DNA of 53,372 nt from Tepidimonas charontis (GCF_007556685.1 NZ_VJON01000016.1:1-53372), one strand, 5' to 3'; shown: positions 1-11,386, numbered from the stretch's first letter. Notes: generated from the letters alone by a model not told the origin. Program-made: numbers and translations.

Positions 1-54
1 GAGGCCCACGAAAGGGGCTTCTGGAGCGGAAAATAACTCAAAATCTGCCCCTGA

Positions 55-1479
<1,425 letters not shown>

Positions 1480-1488
1480 CAGCCCGTC

Positions 1489-1508
1489 CGCCCGCCTGCC
1501 GGCGGGCG
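1489..1508. terminator. GC-rich hairpin between convergent serS and gloA
   Basis: Perfect 8-bp inverted repeat CGCCCGCC/GGCGGGCG with a TGCC loop, placed between the serS stop (1479) and the gloA stop (1511). It has no T-run on either strand, so it may be a Rho-assisted or 3'-end stabilising hairpin rather than a classical intrinsic terminator. Confidence 0.4.
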
Positions 1509-1510
1509 CC

Positions 1511-1924
1511 TCAGCGCAGGCCTGCGCCCGGCGCGTCGAAGTCGCGCTGGATCAGTTCGATCTTGTAGCCGTCGGGGTCGGTGACGAACGCGATGACCGT
1601 GGTGCCGCCTTTGACCGGGCCCGGTTCGCGGGTGATGGTGCCCCCCGCGGCGCGGATGCGCTCACACGTCGCGTAAACGTCCGGCACACCGATGGCGATG
1701 TGGCCGTAAGCGGTGCCCAGTTCGTAGGACTCGACGCCCCAGTTGTAGGTGAGCTCGATTTCTGCTTGTCCGGGGTTGCCGCCGTCGTAGCCCAGAAAGG
1801 CCAGCGAGTATTTGTACTCCGGATTGTCGGAGGTGCGCAGCAGCTGCATGCCCAGCACCCGGGTGTAGAAATCGATGGAGCGTTGCAGGTTGCCCACGCG
1901 CAGCATGGTGTGCAGGATACGCAT
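1511..1924 (-). CDS. gloA: lactoylglutathione lyase (glyoxalase I)
   Basis: Converts the hemithioacetal of methylglyoxal and glutathione to S-lactoylglutathione, the first step of cytosolic methylglyoxal detoxification. The 137-residue protein covers the whole single-domain vicinal-oxygen-chelate fold and resembles the E. coli enzyme from end to end. Expected metal ligands are present: H5 ([10 protein letters not shown]), E57 (in EIELTYN), H75 (YGHIAIG) and E123 (YKIELI). These ligands are typical of the Ni/Co-dependent bacterial type. It converges with serS and lies downstream of, and in the same direction as, the DEAD-box helicase gene, 24 bases apart, so the two may share a transcript. Confidence 0.96.
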   Translation of the reverse strand: MRILHTMLRVGNLQRSIDFYTRVLGMQLLRTSDNPEYKYSLAFLGYDGGNPGQAEIELTYNWGVESYELGTAYGHIAIGVPDVYATCERIRAAGGTITREPGPVKGGTTVIAFVTDPDGYKIELIQRDFDAPGAGLR

Positions 1925-1948
1925 CGCGGTCTCTCCAGGATGAGCCGG

Positions 1949-3661
1949 TTATTGAATACGGCCAAAGCTGGTGCGCAGCGGGTCGATGCCGCCGCCGCTC
2001 TTGCCCGGGCGGTTTTTGTTGCGACTGCGCCGCCCACGGTCGTTGAGGGCATCGATGCCGGTGCGCAGCGGATCGGGTTGCCGCGCCGGTGCGGGCCCCT
2101 GCGCCTTGCGTGGCCCTGGCATCTGGCCTGAGCGCCCGTCGCGGGGAGCGCGGTTGGCACCATCGGGGCGCGCAGTGGCCGTGGCGTCGGGCGCGCCGGC
2201 CGCCTTGTTTTTGTTGCGGCGACGCCGGTTGCGGTTGCGCCGTCCTTCGGGGTCGATGCGATTGCGGCTTTCCATGCCGTCGGCAGCGGGTGCCGAGGGT
2301 GAGGCGTCGGATTCGGCGCCCGCGTCGCCGGACGCGGCGTGGGCTGCCGGCGCCGCCGGGCGCGCCGCTTCGCCTGCCTTGCGCGCATGCATGCGCTCTT
2401 GCAGCTCGCGCCGTGCTGCGCGCGCAGCCGCTGCCATCACTTCACGCGTTGGCGGCTTGCCGGCGCCGCCCCACAGCACCTGCCGGCCCATGGCGATCGG
2501 TTCGGCCTTTTCGTCCGGGCCGGGCATGAACTCCGGCAGCGCTTCTACCGGAATCTGCTGGCCCGTGAAGCGCTCGATGGCCATCATCCAGCCTTCTTCG
2601 TCGAGGCTGACGAAGCTGAGCGCCTCACCTTGCGCGCCGGCGCGACCGGTGCGGCCGATGCGGTGCACGTAGTCTTCGGCGATGTTGGGGATGTCGTAGT
2701 TGATGACGTGCGGCAGGTCTTCGATGTCAATGCCGCGCGCGGCGATGTCGGTGGCCACCAGCACGCGCAGCTGTCCGCTCTTGAAGCCGTCCAGCGCCTG
2801 GGTGCGCGCCGTCTGGCTTTTGTTGCCGTGCAGGGCCATGGCACTGATGCCGTGTTCGTTGAGGAATTGCGCCACTTGGTTGGCCCCGAACTTGGTGCGC
2901 GTGAACACCAACACCTGGTTCCAGCCGTGGGTGTCGAGCAGGTGTTTGAGCAGGGCCATCTTGCGGTCGCGCGCCACCGGGTAGATGACCTGGCGGATGC
3001 GCTGCACCGTGGTGTTGGGCGGGGTGACCTGGATGTGCAGCGGGTCGCGCAGCAGCCCCGCGGCCAATTCCTTGATCTCGTCGCTGAAAGTGGCCGAAAA
3101 CAGCAGGCTTTGTTTGTTGGCGGGCAGCAGCGCCAGCACCTTGCGCACGTCGTGGATGAAGCCCATGTCGAGCATGCGGTCGGCCTCATCCAGCACCAGG
3201 ATTTCCACCGTGCCCAGGTTGACGTGGCCTTGGTCGGCCAAGTCGAGCAGCCGTCCGGGGGTGGCCACCAGGATATCCACCCCTTTGGCCAGCTTGTCGA
3301 TCTGCGGTTTCAGTCCCACGCCGCCGAACACCACGGCGGACTTGAGCTTGAGGTGTTTGCCGTAGGCCTTGACCGATTCCTCGACTTGGGCGGCGAGCTC
3401 GCGCGTCGGCGCCAGCACCAAGGCGCGCACCGGGCGGAAGACGCCGCGCTTGGGTGGCTCACCGCGCATGGCCAGCAGCTGCAGCATGGGCAGCGTGAAG
3501 GCGGCCGTTTTACCGGTACCGGTTTGGGCGCCGGCCAATACGTCGCGGCCGGCCAGGACGGCTGGGATGGCTTCGGCCTGGATGGGGGTGGGCGTCTCGT
3601 AGCCCTGTTCGCGCACGGCCTCCACGAGGGCCGGCAGCAATTGGAGATCTTCGAATGTCAT
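1949..3661 (-). CDS. DEAD-box ATP-dependent RNA helicase, RhlE-like
   Basis: ATP-dependent RNA unwinding enzyme, probably used in ribosome assembly or mRNA decay. The start [16 protein letters not shown] at 3661 begins with the Q-motif region; 13 further upstream codons are possible but not conserved in kind. Visible motifs in order: motif [15 protein letters not shown], the TPGR of motif Ib, DEAD in [13 protein letters not shown], and the [10 protein letters not shown] of motif VI. The two RecA-like domains fill about residues 1-370. The remaining roughly 200 residues are a low-complexity tail rich in Ala, Pro, Arg and Asn, with basic [13 protein letters not shown]-type patches typical of the RhlE/CsdA RNA-binding extensions of betaproteobacteria. 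The exact paralogue (rhlE, dbpA or csdA) cannot be fixed by eye; RhlE is most likely. Total 570 residues. Confidence 0.93.
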   Translation of the reverse strand: MTFEDLQLLPALVEAVREQGYETPTPIQAEAIPAVLAGRDVLAGAQTGTGKTAAFTLPMLQLLAMRGEPPKRGVFRPVRALVLAPTRELAAQVEESVKAYGKHLKLKSAVVFGGVGLKPQIDKLAKGVDILVATPGRLLDLADQGHVNLGTVEILVLDEADRMLDMGFIHDVRKVLALLPANKQSLLFSATFSDEIKELAAGLLRDPLHIQVTPPNTTVQRIRQVIYPVARDRKMALLKHLLDTHGWNQVLVFTRTKFGANQVAQFLNEHGISAMALHGNKSQTARTQALDGFKSGQLRVLVATDIAARGIDIEDLPHVINYDIPNIAEDYVHRIGRTGRAGAQGEALSFVSLDEEGWMMAIERFTGQQIPVEALPEFMPGPDEKAEPIAMGRQVLWGGAGKPPTREVMAAAARAARRELQERMHARKAGEAARPAAPAAHAASGDAGAESDASPSAPAADGMESRNRIDPEGRRNRNRRRRNKNKAAGAPDATATARPDGANRAPRDGRSGQMPGPRKAQGPAPARQPDPLRTGIDALNDRGRRSRNKNRPGKSGGGIDPLRTSFGRIQ

Positions 3662-3884
3662 GTGTTTGGGATCGGGCGCCCATGCCGGGGCGCACGGCAT
3701 CGGCCCATGTCACCGATGCGGCGCTCGAGCCAGTGGTGACTCAGCACGCGGGTGACTCAGTCCAGGGCAGATGAGGTCTGGAAAATGGGCAGCGGCCGCC
3801 GGGTGCGAGAGAAACGTTGATAGCACCTGCGTGAGCCCGCGTGCCCGGGCTTCATGCCAACCGGGACGCGACTGCTGGGCCCGG

Positions 3885-3915
3885 TTGGCGCCAATTGTCG
3901 CATAACTGCGATAAT
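3885..3915 (+). promoter_or_regulatory. putative ettA promoter
   Basis: A -10-like GATAAT at 3910-3915 sits in the 315-bp gap between the divergent helicase and ettA genes. The best -35 candidate is TTGGCG at 3885-3890, giving a slightly long 19-bp spacer. Transcription would start near 3922, directly before a terminator-like hairpin. The rest of 3662-3884 shows no gene. Confidence 0.33.
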
Positions 3916-3925
3916 TCGGCGCAGC

Positions 3926-3953
3926 GCCGGGCCCAGAGCCCGGCCCCTTTTTT
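3926..3953 (+). terminator. intrinsic-terminator-like hairpin in the ettA leader
   Basis: GCCGGGC (3926-3932) pairs perfectly with GCCCGGC (3938-3944) around a five-base loop, followed by CCC and six T. This has the form of a Rho-independent terminator on the + strand. It lies 23 bases before the ettA start and there is no + strand gene upstream for it to end, so it may be a leader attenuator. Confidence 0.5.
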
Positions 3954-3976
3954 GTCGAACTGTTGTTTTTTCGAGT

Positions 3977-5641
3977 ATGGCGCAGTACGTTTTTACGATG
4001 AACCGGGTCTCCAAGACCGTGCCGCCCAAGCGGCAGATCTTGAAAGACATCTCGCTGAGCTTCTTTCCTGGCGCCAAGATCGGCGTGCTCGGCCTCAACG
4101 GCGCGGGCAAGTCCACTCTGCTCAAAATCATGGCAGGGGTGGACAAAGATTTCGAGGGCGAGGCGGTGCCGATGCCCGGTATCAAAATCGGTTACCTGCC
4201 GCAGGAGCCGCAGCTCGACCCCGACAAAACCGTGCGCGAGACGGTGGAGGAGGGCATCGGCGGCGCGCTGGCGGCCAAGAAGCGGCTGGAGGAGGTGTAT
4301 GCGGCCTACGCAGAGCCCGATGCCGACTTCGACGCGCTGGCCGCCGAGCAGGCCGAGCTGGAGGCCATCATCGCCGCTGCGGGCAGTGAAAACACCGACT
4401 TGCAGCTGGAACTGGCCGCCGACGCCCTGAACCTGCCGCCGTGGGATGCGGTGATCCGGCACCTCTCAGGTGGCGAAAAACGCCGCGTGGCCTTGTGCCG
4501 TCTGCTGCTGTCCAAGCCCGACATGTTGCTGCTGGACGAGCCGACCAACCACCTGGATGCCGAGAGTGTGCACTGGCTGGAGCAGTTTTTGCAGCGCTTC
4601 CCCGGTACGGTGGTGGCCATCACCCACGACCGCTACTTCCTGGACAACGCGGCCGAGTGGATTTTGGAGCTGGACCGCGGCATGGGCATCCCGTACAAGG
4701 GCAACTACTCCCAGTGGCTGGAGCAGAAGGAGCGCCGCCTGGAGCAGGAGCAAAAGGCCGAGGACGCGCGCCGCAAGGCCATGAAGGAGGAGCTCAAGTG
4801 GGTGCGCTCCAACGCCAAGGGGCGCCAGGCCAAGAGCAAGGCGCGGCTGCAGCGCTTCGAGGAGCTGTGCGACGTCGAATACCAAAAGCGCAACGAGACC
4901 AACGAAATCTTCATCCCGGTGGCCGACCGCCTGGGCTCGCAGGTCATCGAGTTTCGCCACGTCAGCAAGGGGTTCGGTGACCGCTTGCTGATCGACGACC
5001 TGAGCTTTTCCGTGCCGGCGGGGGCCATCGTTGGCATCATCGGCCCCAACGGCGCCGGCAAATCGACCCTGTTTCGCATGATCCAGGGCGTGGAGAAGCC
5101 CGACCGCGGCGAGATCATCATCGGCCAGACCGCCAAGCTGGCCTTCGTCGATCAGAGCCGCGACTGCCTGGACCCGAACAAGACGGTGTGGGAAGAGGTC
5201 TCGGGCGGCCTGGACAACATCACGGTGGGCAAGTTTGTCATGCCCAGCCGCGCCTACCTGGGCCGCTTCAACTTCAAGGGCAACGACCAGCAAAAGCGCG
5301 TCGGCGACCTCTCCGGCGGCGAGCGCGGTCGCCTGCATCTGGCCAAGACCCTGGCCAAAGGCGGCAATGTGCTGCTGCTGGACGAACCCTCCAACGACCT
5401 GGACGTGGAGACCCTGCGCGCGCTGGAAGAAGCGCTGCTGGAGTTCGCGGGCAGCGCGCTGGTCATCAGCCACGACCGCTGGTTTCTGGATCGCATCTGC
5501 ACCCACATCCTGGCCTACGAAGGCGACAGCCAGTGGTATTTCTTCGACGGCAACTTCACCGAGTACGAGGCCGACAAGGTGCGCCGGCTCGGCGAAGAAG
5601 GTGCGCGCCCGAAGCGCGTGCGCTTCAAGTCGTTGGCCTGA
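3977..5641 (+). CDS. ettA: energy-dependent translational throttle protein EttA (ABC-F ATPase)
   Basis: Soluble ABC-F protein that binds the ribosomal E site and gates the first elongation steps according to the ATP/ADP ratio. The 554-residue protein starts [13 protein letters not shown], which is the usual EttA beginning, so ATG 3977 is chosen over the in-frame ATG at 3854. It has two ABC cassettes: Walker [10 protein letters not shown] near residue 40 with signature LSGGEKRRV, then GPNGAGKST near 360 with signature LSGGERGRL. Both are followed by the DEP(T/S)N(H/D)LD Walker B. The charged linker around 240-310 ([19 protein letters not shown]) is the P-site tRNA-interaction arm. It is followed after two bases by a DUF1415 gene, probably co-transcribed. 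Confidence 0.96.
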   Translation: MAQYVFTMNRVSKTVPPKRQILKDISLSFFPGAKIGVLGLNGAGKSTLLKIMAGVDKDFEGEAVPMPGIKIGYLPQEPQLDPDKTVRETVEEGIGGALAAKKRLEEVYAAYAEPDADFDALAAEQAELEAIIAAAGSENTDLQLELAADALNLPPWDAVIRHLSGGEKRRVALCRLLLSKPDMLLLDEPTNHLDAESVHWLEQFLQRFPGTVVAITHDRYFLDNAAEWILELDRGMGIPYKGNYSQWLEQKERRLEQEQKAEDARRKAMKEELKWVRSNAKGRQAKSKARLQRFEELCDVEYQKRNETNEIFIPVADRLGSQVIEFRHVSKGFGDRLLIDDLSFSVPAGAIVGIIGPNGAGKSTLFRMIQGVEKPDRGEIIIGQTAKLAFVDQSRDCLDPNKTVWEEVSGGLDNITVGKFVMPSRAYLGRFNFKGNDQQKRVGDLSGGERGRLHLAKTLAKGGNVLLLDEPSNDLDVETLRALEEALLEFAGSALVISHDRWFLDRICTHILAYEGDSQWYFFDGNFTEYEADKVRRLGEEGARPKRVRFKSLA

Positions 5642-5643
5642 GC

Positions 5644-6240
5644 ATGACCGCGCCGCCTGCCTTGTCCACACCCGTGTCCCCACCGCCCACGGTGGCTGAA
5701 GTCGAAGCCGCGATGCGGCGCTGGATCGAGCGCGCCGTCATCGGGCTGAACCTGTGCCCGTACGCCAAGGCGGCGTGGGTCAAACGGCAGGTGCGCATCG
5801 CGGTGAGCCAGGCGCGCCACCTGGATGGCTTTTTGGACGATTTGGATGCCGAACTGCTGCGCCTGCGCGACACCCCAGCCGACCAACTGGACACCACGCT
5901 GCTGGTGCACCCGACCTTGTTTGCCGACTTCTTCGTCTTCAACGACTTTTTGGACGTCGTCGATCGGGTCATCGAAGAGCATGGCCTGGAGGGTGTGATC
6001 CAGGTCGCGCCGTTTCATCCGGATTTCGTCTTCGAGGGCAGCGCGCCCGACGACATCGCCAACGCCACCAACCGCGCGCCTTACCCGACGCTGCATTTGT
6101 TGCGTGAGGACAGCGTGGCGCGCGCCGTCGACGAGGGCGAGCCAGCCGAGCTCATCGTCGAGCGCAATATCCGCACCCTGCGCCAGCTCGGCGCCGACGG
6201 GTGGCGCCGGCTGCTGGCCGGCGACGGGCCATCGCCGTGA
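5644..6240 (+). CDS. DUF1415 domain-containing protein
   Basis: Protein of 198 residues belonging to the uncharacterised DUF1415 family, common in proteobacteria. Family-like features include W-I-E-R-A-V-I-G-L-N-L-C-P-Y near residues 20-37, which holds the only conserved Cys, then a region with many Phe and Asp (FADFFVFNDFLDVVDRV), then the conserved QVAPFHPDFVFEG and the NRAPYPTLHLLRE stretch. No signal peptide or membrane segment is seen, so it is probably cytosolic. ATG 5644 starts two bases after the ettA stop codon, which suggests an operon. The function is unknown and none is assigned. Confidence 0.9.
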   Translation: MTAPPALSTPVSPPPTVAEVEAAMRRWIERAVIGLNLCPYAKAAWVKRQVRIAVSQARHLDGFLDDLDAELLRLRDTPADQLDTTLLVHPTLFADFFVFNDFLDVVDRVIEEHGLEGVIQVAPFHPDFVFEGSAPDDIANATNRAPYPTLHLLREDSVARAVDEGEPAELIVERNIRTLRQLGADGWRRLLAGDGPSP

Positions 6241-6295
6241 GCGCGTGCACAATGCTACATTTCACGCCAAAATGGCGAGAATGAAAAAGGTGAGC

Positions 6296-7024
6296 ATGTC
6301 CAACCCGTTGACGCCCAGCAGCGATGCGTACTACACCACGTTGGAGGTGGCGCGCATGCTGGGCATGGCGGTGCGTTCGGTGCAACTGATGGTGGACCGC
6401 GGCGAGCTGCAAGCGTGGAAGACGCCGGGCGGGCACCGGCGCATCACCGCCGAGTCGCTGCAGCGCTGGCTGGCGCACAGCCGGGCGGGCCTGGTGCCGC
6501 CGGCGGCGCAGCGCGTGGCGCGTCCGCGTCGCAGTTCCGCACGCTCGCCACGGCCGCCGCGCATCCTGCTCATCGAGGACTCGTCGCACTTTCAGCACCT
6601 GGTGCAGCTGCTGGTGCGGCAGCGCTTTCCGCGTGCCGAGCTGCACGTGGCGCCCGACGGCATCACCGGGCTGGTGTCGTTCGGCCAGTTGCAGCCGGAC
6701 TTGCTGATCGTGGATATTCTGCTGCCCGGGATCGACGGCGCCTCGATGTTGCTCGGGCTGCGCCGCCACGAACTGTGTGGCAGCTGCGGCTTGATCGTGG
6801 TGACGGCTCTGGACGAGCAGGCACGCCGCGATTGCGCCCATGCGCTGCAGGGGGTGCCGGTGGTGCACAAGTCGGAGCTGGTGCGCGCGCTGCCGCCGCT
6901 GATCGCCGCCGCGCTGGCCGAGCGCGGGTTTGAGGGCGCACCGGTGCCCGATGGCGCTCAGCCCAGCCAGGACGACCAGTCACCGGGCAGCAACCACAGC
7001 AGCGCCGCCGTCATCAACACGTAG
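6296..7024 (+). CDS. response regulator with N-terminal excisionase/MerR-type HTH
   Basis: Two-domain regulator of 242 residues in an unusual order. Residues 10-60 form an excisionase/MerR-like helix-turn-helix (YYTTLEVARMLGM, then WKTPGGHRRI, the wing typical of these folds). After a basic Pro/Arg/Ser linker, residues 89-205 form a CheY-like receiver with the acidic pair E94-D95, phospho-acceptor D140 in LLIVDILLPG, T170 and K192. ATG 6296 is preferred because AAGG lies just upstream; in-frame ATGs at 6272 and 6281 are alternatives. No histidine kinase is adjacent. The 3' end overlaps the convergent yqaA gene by 67 bases. The target genes are unknown. Confidence 0.85.
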   Translation: MSNPLTPSSDAYYTTLEVARMLGMAVRSVQLMVDRGELQAWKTPGGHRRITAESLQRWLAHSRAGLVPPAAQRVARPRRSSARSPRPPRILLIEDSSHFQHLVQLLVRQRFPRAELHVAPDGITGLVSFGQLQPDLLIVDILLPGIDGASMLLGLRRHELCGSCGLIVVTALDEQARRDCAHALQGVPVVHKSELVRALPPLIAAALAERGFEGAPVPDGAQPSQDDQSPGSNHSSAAVINT

Positions 7025-7449
7025 CGGGCGAATTTGCCGATCGCCATGTAAAACAGGCAAGGCAGCAGCGGAAATTTCAGCCAGCCCGCCACAGCGCACA
7101 GCGGGTCGCCCACCGCGGGCAGCCAGCTCAGCAGACAGGCCTTGGGGCCGAAGCGCTCGAGCCAGTCCAGCGCGCGCAGGTGGGTCGGGGAGCCGCGGGC
7201 GCGGTCGATGGCGGCGTGGGCGCCATAGCCCATGGCCCAGCTCACGGCGCCGCCCAGGGTGTTGCCCACGGTGGCCACCAGTACCGTCGGCCAAAACAAA
7301 TCGGGGTTGAGCTTGACCAGCGCGAACACCGCCGGCTCCGATCCCATCGGCAGCAGGGTGGCGGAAACGAAGGCCACCACGAACACCGTCGTCAGCCCCA
7401 CCTCGGGCAGACTGAGGGTGTGCAGGAGTGACGAGAGCCAGACATCCAT
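6958..7449 (-). CDS. yqaA: YqaA family (DedA/SNARE-associated-like) membrane protein
   Basis: Small inner-membrane protein of 163 residues from the VTT/DedA-like family. The start MDVWLSSLLHTLSLPEVGLT at 7449 matches YqaA proteins; upstream in-frame codons read into low-complexity non-coding sequence. Hydrophobic segments are seen near residues 15-40, 50-70, 105-125 and 135-160. The conserved family block GNTLGGAVSWAMGYG and the re-entrant-loop-like FGPKACLLSWLPAVGDPLC are present. Family members are thought to act in membrane homeostasis or lipid scrambling, but no specific substrate is known for YqaA. The stop codon lies inside the end of the convergent HTH-receiver gene. Confidence 0.88.
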   Translation of the reverse strand: MDVWLSSLLHTLSLPEVGLTTVFVVAFVSATLLPMGSEPAVFALVKLNPDLFWPTVLVATVGNTLGGAVSWAMGYGAHAAIDRARGSPTHLRALDWLERFGPKACLLSWLPAVGDPLCAVAGWLKFPLLPCLFYMAIGKFARYVLMTAALLWLLPGDWSSWLG

Positions 7450-7705
7450 GGGGTTGCGTGAGAACCGTCGCCCAGACCGGGCACGGGCACCTGTCGGGTG
7501 CGCGCGCCCGGTCTGGGAGTTGTCGCAACGTGCGGGAAACGACGCTGCCGAGTATAGGGGTAGGGCATGACGGCGCGCGGCAGCGCGTGGTCCCGCAGTC
7601 GGTCGCCATCGCGGGCAGCGGGGATACAATCGTGCCTGTTTTTTCGGCAAGTCGCTGCATGCGCGGCGCCGCCCCGCTGTGCAACCCCCGCATCGTCCCT
7701 CTTCC

Positions 7706-8719
7706 ATGTCTGGCGGTCTGGCCATTGGCCCCCACGTGCTGCTAAACCGGCTATTCGTCGCCCCGATGGCGGGTGTGACCGACCGGCCGTTTCGGCGTCT
7801 GTGCAAACGCCTGGGTGCGGGCTACGCGGTCAGTGAAATGATCACCTCGCGCCCGGAGCTGCGCGACAGCCTGAAAACGGCCCGCCGCGTGAACCACGAC
7901 GGCGAGCCGGGGCCGATCGCGGTGCAGATCGCCGGCACCGACCCGGCCATGATGGCCGAGGCGGCGCGCTACAACATCGACCGCAGTGCGCAAATCATCG
8001 ACATCAACATGGGCTGCCCGGCCAAGAAGGTGTGCAACAAATGGGCCGGCTCGGCGTTGATGCAAGACGAGCCGCTGGCCGCCGCCATCATCGAAGCGGT
8101 GGTGGCGGCGTGCGAGCCGCACGGTGTGCCGGTGACCTTGAAGATGCGCACCGGCTGGAGCGCCCGGGCCAAGAATGCCCCGGTGCTGGCGCGGGTGGCC
8201 GAAAGCGCTGGCGTGCGCTTGCTCACCATCCATGGCCGCACGCGCGAGCAGGGCTACCGCGGCCAGGCCGAGCACGAGACCGTGGCGGCCATCAAGGCCA
8301 GTGTGCGCATTCCGGTAGTGGCCAACGGCGACATCGACAGTCCCGAGGCCGCCGCACACGTGCTGCGCACCACCGGGGTGGATGCGGTGATGGTCGGGCG
8401 CGCGGCGCAGGGCCGGCCGTGGCTGTTTCGCGACATCGCGCACTATCTGCAAACCGGACGGCACGCGCCGCCGCCGACGCCGGCCGAGCTGCGACTGTGG
8501 TTGCGCGAGCATCTGAGCGACCACTACGCGCTGTACGGCGAATTCAGCGGCGTGCGCAGCGCGCGCAAGCACCTGCTTTGGTATTTGCGGGCGCTGCCAG
8601 GCAGCGAGGCGGCGCGTCAGCGCTTGCGCGACACGGTCATCGCAGCCGAAACCTGCGCTGCCCAGTTGCGCGCCGTGGACGCCTATTTCGACCAACTCGA
8701 CCTGCCCTTGGCCGCATGA
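7706..8719 (+). CDS. dusB: tRNA-dihydrouridine synthase B
   Basis: FMN-dependent enzyme that reduces uridines in the tRNA D-loop to dihydrouridine using NADPH. The 337-residue TIM-barrel protein starts [30 protein letters not shown], where APMAGVTD is the FMN-binding signature. [14 protein letters not shown] carries the catalytic Cys, and the barrel continues with [19 protein letters not shown] and VVANGDI. The C-terminal helical tRNA-binding domain follows. A -10-like TACAAT occurs at 7625-7630. The stop codon overlaps the fis start (ATGA), reproducing the dusB-fis operon known from gammaproteobacteria. Confidence 0.96.
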   Translation: MSGGLAIGPHVLLNRLFVAPMAGVTDRPFRRLCKRLGAGYAVSEMITSRPELRDSLKTARRVNHDGEPGPIAVQIAGTDPAMMAEAARYNIDRSAQIIDINMGCPAKKVCNKWAGSALMQDEPLAAAIIEAVVAACEPHGVPVTLKMRTGWSARAKNAPVLARVAESAGVRLLTIHGRTREQGYRGQAEHETVAAIKASVRIPVVANGDIDSPEAAAHVLRTTGVDAVMVGRAAQGRPWLFRDIAHYLQTGRHAPPPTPAELRLWLREHLSDHYALYGEFSGVRSARKHLLWYLRALPGSEAARQRLRDTVIAAETCAAQLRAVDAYFDQLDLPLAA

Positions 8720-8955
8720 ACCCACCTGCCTTGCCCGACTGCGTACGCGCCAACCTCGAGGCCTACTTCGCCGACCTGGGCGATACCGAGCCCGCCAACC
8801 TGCACGACATGCTGATGTGCGCGGTGGAAAAGCCACTGCTGGAGGTGGTGATGGCGCGCGCGCGCGGCAACCAGTCGCGCGCCGCCCAGTGGCTGGGCCT
8901 GAATCGCAACACGCTGCGCAAAAAGCTCCTGGAGCACGGTTTGCTCGACGCGTGA
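8716..8955 (+). CDS. fis: Fis family DNA-binding protein
   Basis: Short nucleoid-associated regulator of 79 residues that ends in the Fis [21 protein letters not shown] and RNTLRKKL. It is shorter than E. coli Fis (98 residues) and lacks most of the N-terminal beta-hairpin arm that contacts invertases, which is the usual state in betaproteobacteria. ATG 8716 overlaps the dusB stop in an ATGA, so translation is probably coupled. It likely binds DNA as a dimer and influences rRNA and tRNA transcription and chromosome architecture. purH follows 47 bases later and may be in the same transcript. Confidence 0.94.
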   Translation: MNPPALPDCVRANLEAYFADLGDTEPANLHDMLMCAVEKPLLEVVMARARGNQSRAAQWLGLNRNTLRKKLLEHGLLDA

Positions 8956-9002
8956 TGCGTCACCCTGGATTTCCTGCCACTTTTTTCGAGGATGAACCCC
9001 CC

Positions 9003-10589
9003 ATGAGAGCCCTGATATCCGTCTCCGACAAGACCGGCGTGCTGGAGCTGGCGCGCGCGCTGCATGCGCTGGGTGTGGCGCTGATTTCCACCGGCGGCAC
9101 GGCGCGCCTGCTGGCCGACGCCGGCTTGCCGGTGGCCGAGGTGGCCGAGGTCACCGGGTTTCCGGAGATGCTCGACGGCCGCGTCAAGACGCTGCATCCC
9201 AAGATCCACGGTGGTCTGCTGGCACGCCGCGACCGGCCCGAGCACATGGCGGCCTTGCAGCAGCACGGCATCGCCCCCATCGACCTGCTGGTGGTCAATC
9301 TGTATCCATTCGAGGCCACGGTGGCGCGTGCCGACTGTACCCTGGCCGACGCGATCGAAAATATCGACATCGGCGGGCCGGCGATGGTGCGCTCCGCAGC
9401 CAAAAACTGGCGCGACGTGGCGGTGCTGACCGACCCCGCCCAGTACGCGCCGGTATTGGCCGAATTGCGTGACAGCGGCCGCTTGAGCGACACCACCCGC
9501 CTGCGACTGGCGGTGGCGGCGTTCAACCGCATTGCCCAATACGACGCGGCCATCAGTCAGTATCTGTCGGCCATCGATCTGTCGGCTGGGGCACCCGCCG
9601 TCGATGCGCCACCGCCGCGCCACCCCTTCCCAGGGCAGTTCAACGCCTGCTGGACCAAGGTGCAAGACCTGCGCTACGGCGAAAACCCGCACCAGCAGGC
9701 GGCGTTCTACCGCGATCCCGAGGCGCCGGCGGGCGCGCTGGCCACCGCCCAGCAGCTGCAGGGCAAGGAACTGTCCTACAACAACATTGCCGATGCCGAC
9801 GCTGCCTGGGAGTGCGTCAAGAGCTTCGAGGCCCCGGCCTGCGTCATCATCAAACACGCCAATCCCTGCGGCGTAGCGGTGGGCGAGGGGCCCTTGCAGG
9901 CCTATCGCAAGGCGTTTCAGACCGATCCGACCAGCGCCTTTGGCGGCATCATCGCCTTCAACCGCAGCGTCGATGGCGAGACGGCGCAGGCGGTGGCCCA
10001 GCAGTTCGTCGAAGTGCTGATCGCGCCCGACTTCACGCCCGAGGCCTTGGCCGTCTTCAAGACCAAGGCCAATGTGCGCTTGCTGCGCATCGCACTGCCG
10101 GCCGACGCGGCCGCCACGCGCAACGCCTGGCACCTGCAGCGCGTCGGCGGTGGCGTGCTGGTGCAGACCACCGACGTCCACGTCTTGCGCGCGAGCGACC
10201 TGAAAGTGGTCACCAAGCGCCAACCCACGCCCGAGCAACTGCAGGACCTGCTCTTTGCCTGGACGGTGGCGCAGTACGTCAAGAGCAACGCCATCGTCTT
10301 TTGCAAGGACGGCATGACGATGGGCGTGGGCGCGGGCCAGATGAGTCGGCTCGACTCGGCGCGCATCGCCAGCATCAAGGCGCAGGCGGCGGGGCTCAGT
10401 CTGCAGGGCACGGCGGTGGCCAGCGATGCATTTTTCCCGTTCCGCGATGGGCTGGACGTGGTGGTGGACGCGGGGGCGACCTGCATCATCCAGCCCGGGG
10501 GGTCGGTGCGCGACCAGGAAGTCATCGACGCCGCCAACGAGCGCGGCGTGGCGATGGTCTTCACCGGCGTGCGCCACTTCCGCCATTGA
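9003..10589 (+). CDS. purH: bifunctional AICAR formyltransferase / IMP cyclohydrolase
   Basis: Catalyses the last two steps of purine synthesis: formyl transfer from 10-formyl-THF to AICAR, then ring closure to IMP. The protein has 528 residues, normal for PurH. Residues 1-190 form the MGS-like cyclohydrolase domain, with SVSDKTG near 6-12, TGGTA and [10 protein letters not shown]. Residues 205-528 form the AICARFT domain with the catalytic Lys-His pair K284-H285 in [10 protein letters not shown] and the QPGGSVRD motif near the end. ATG 9003 gives the standard [10 protein letters not shown] start; a longer in-frame reading exists but runs through fis sequence in another frame. It converges with the methyltransferase gene, only five bases apart. 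Confidence 0.97.
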   Translation: MRALISVSDKTGVLELARALHALGVALISTGGTARLLADAGLPVAEVAEVTGFPEMLDGRVKTLHPKIHGGLLARRDRPEHMAALQQHGIAPIDLLVVNLYPFEATVARADCTLADAIENIDIGGPAMVRSAAKNWRDVAVLTDPAQYAPVLAELRDSGRLSDTTRLRLAVAAFNRIAQYDAAISQYLSAIDLSAGAPAVDAPPPRHPFPGQFNACWTKVQDLRYGENPHQQAAFYRDPEAPAGALATAQQLQGKELSYNNIADADAAWECVKSFEAPACVIIKHANPCGVAVGEGPLQAYRKAFQTDPTSAFGGIIAFNRSVDGETAQAVAQQFVEVLIAPDFTPEALAVFKTKANVRLLRIALPADAAATRNAWHLQRVGGGVLVQTTDVHVLRASDLKVVTKRQPTPEQLQDLLFAWTVAQYVKSNAIVFCKDGMTMGVGAGQMSRLDSARIASIKAQAAGLSLQGTAVASDAFFPFRDGLDVVVDAGATCIIQPGGSVRDQEVIDAANERGVAMVFTGVRHFRH

Positions 10590-10594
10590 GGCCT

Positions 10595-11386
10595 TCAGCG
10601 CCCGAACACGAAGACCGCCGGCAGCGCCAGCGGCAGGGTGGGCGCGTGGCGGCGCCAGTCGGCCACGCGCGCACTGTGCACCACCTGCTGCGGCAGCGTC
10701 AGGCCGCAGCACACCGCCAACCGGGTGGTGGGCTGCAGGGTGGCCAGCAGTGCCTGCAGCAAGGCGGCGTTGCGATAAGGGGTTTCGATGCACAGCTGCG
10801 TCTGTCCGCTGCGCAACGCATGCGCTTCGAGCTGACGCAAGCGCTGGCTGCGCGCCGCCGGTTCGTGCGGCAGGTAGCCGACGAACGCGAATTGCTGGCC
10901 GTCCATGCCGCTGGCGGCCAGCGCCAGCGCCAGTGACATCGGCCCCGGCAATGGCACCACGCGCAGCCCCAGGTCGTGCGCGGCGCGCACCACCGCGGCG
11001 CCGGGGTCGGCGATGGCGGGCATGCCGGCCTCGCTCACCAGGCCGATATCGTGGCCGTCTTGCGCTGGCGCCAACCAGCGCCGCGCCTGTGTGGCGGCGT
11101 CAGCGTGGGTCAGGTCACCGTGTTTGTGCCAGGCGCGCGGCAGCTCGACGATGGACTGTGCCGGCAGCGGCGCGGCCAAAGGCTGGTGCTGCCCCACGCG
11201 TTTCAGAAAGGCGCGGGCGCTGCGCGCATTCTCGGCAATCCAGTGCGTCAAGCGTGCCGCCGTCTGCAGCGTCAGGGCGGGCAGACTCGCGTCCAACGGG
11301 GTCTGGGCGGCGTCGTCACAGCCGAAATCCAGTGGGGTCGGCACCAGATAAAGGGTACCGGTGGCGCGGGTGGCGGCAGCGGTCAT
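10595..11386 (-). CDS. SAM-dependent methyltransferase of the tetrapyrrole-methylase/RsmI-like family
   Basis: Protein of 263 residues with the fold of tetrapyrrole methylases and RsmI. Seen motifs are GTLYLVPTPLD at the N terminus, GLVSEAGMPAIADPG (the RsmI-like S-AGMP-I-DPG signature) and VPLPGPMSLALALAASG. RsmI proper methylates C1402 of 16S rRNA and begins the same way, but this protein has a longer N-terminal half and a divergent C terminus. It matches the second, uncharacterised RsmI-like paralogue often placed beside maf in Burkholderiales. Its ATG at 11386 overlaps the maf stop as ATGA, so the two are translationally coupled. The substrate is unknown; rRNA or another RNA is an inference. 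Confidence 0.85.
   Translation of the reverse strand: MTAAATRATGTLYLVPTPLDFGCDDAAQTPLDASLPALTLQTAARLTHWIAENARSARAFLKRVGQHQPLAAPLPAQSIVELPRAWHKHGDLTHADAATQARRWLAPAQDGHDIGLVSEAGMPAIADPGAAVVRAAHDLGLRVVPLPGPMSLALALAASGMDGQQFAFVGYLPHEPAARSQRLRQLEAHALRSGQTQLCIETPYRNAALLQALLATLQPTTRLAVCCGLTLPQQVVHSARVADWRRHAPTLPLALPAVFVFGR

Noticed and set aside
2339-3739. 466-codon open frame on the plus strand antisense to the DEAD-box helicase
   Set aside because: High GC makes long antisense frames common; the translation is His/Gln/Arg-rich without any domain, while the minus strand encodes a clear helicase.
4466-5683. 405-codon minus-strand frame antisense to ettA
   Set aside because: No recognisable motifs, and ettA on the plus strand is unambiguous.
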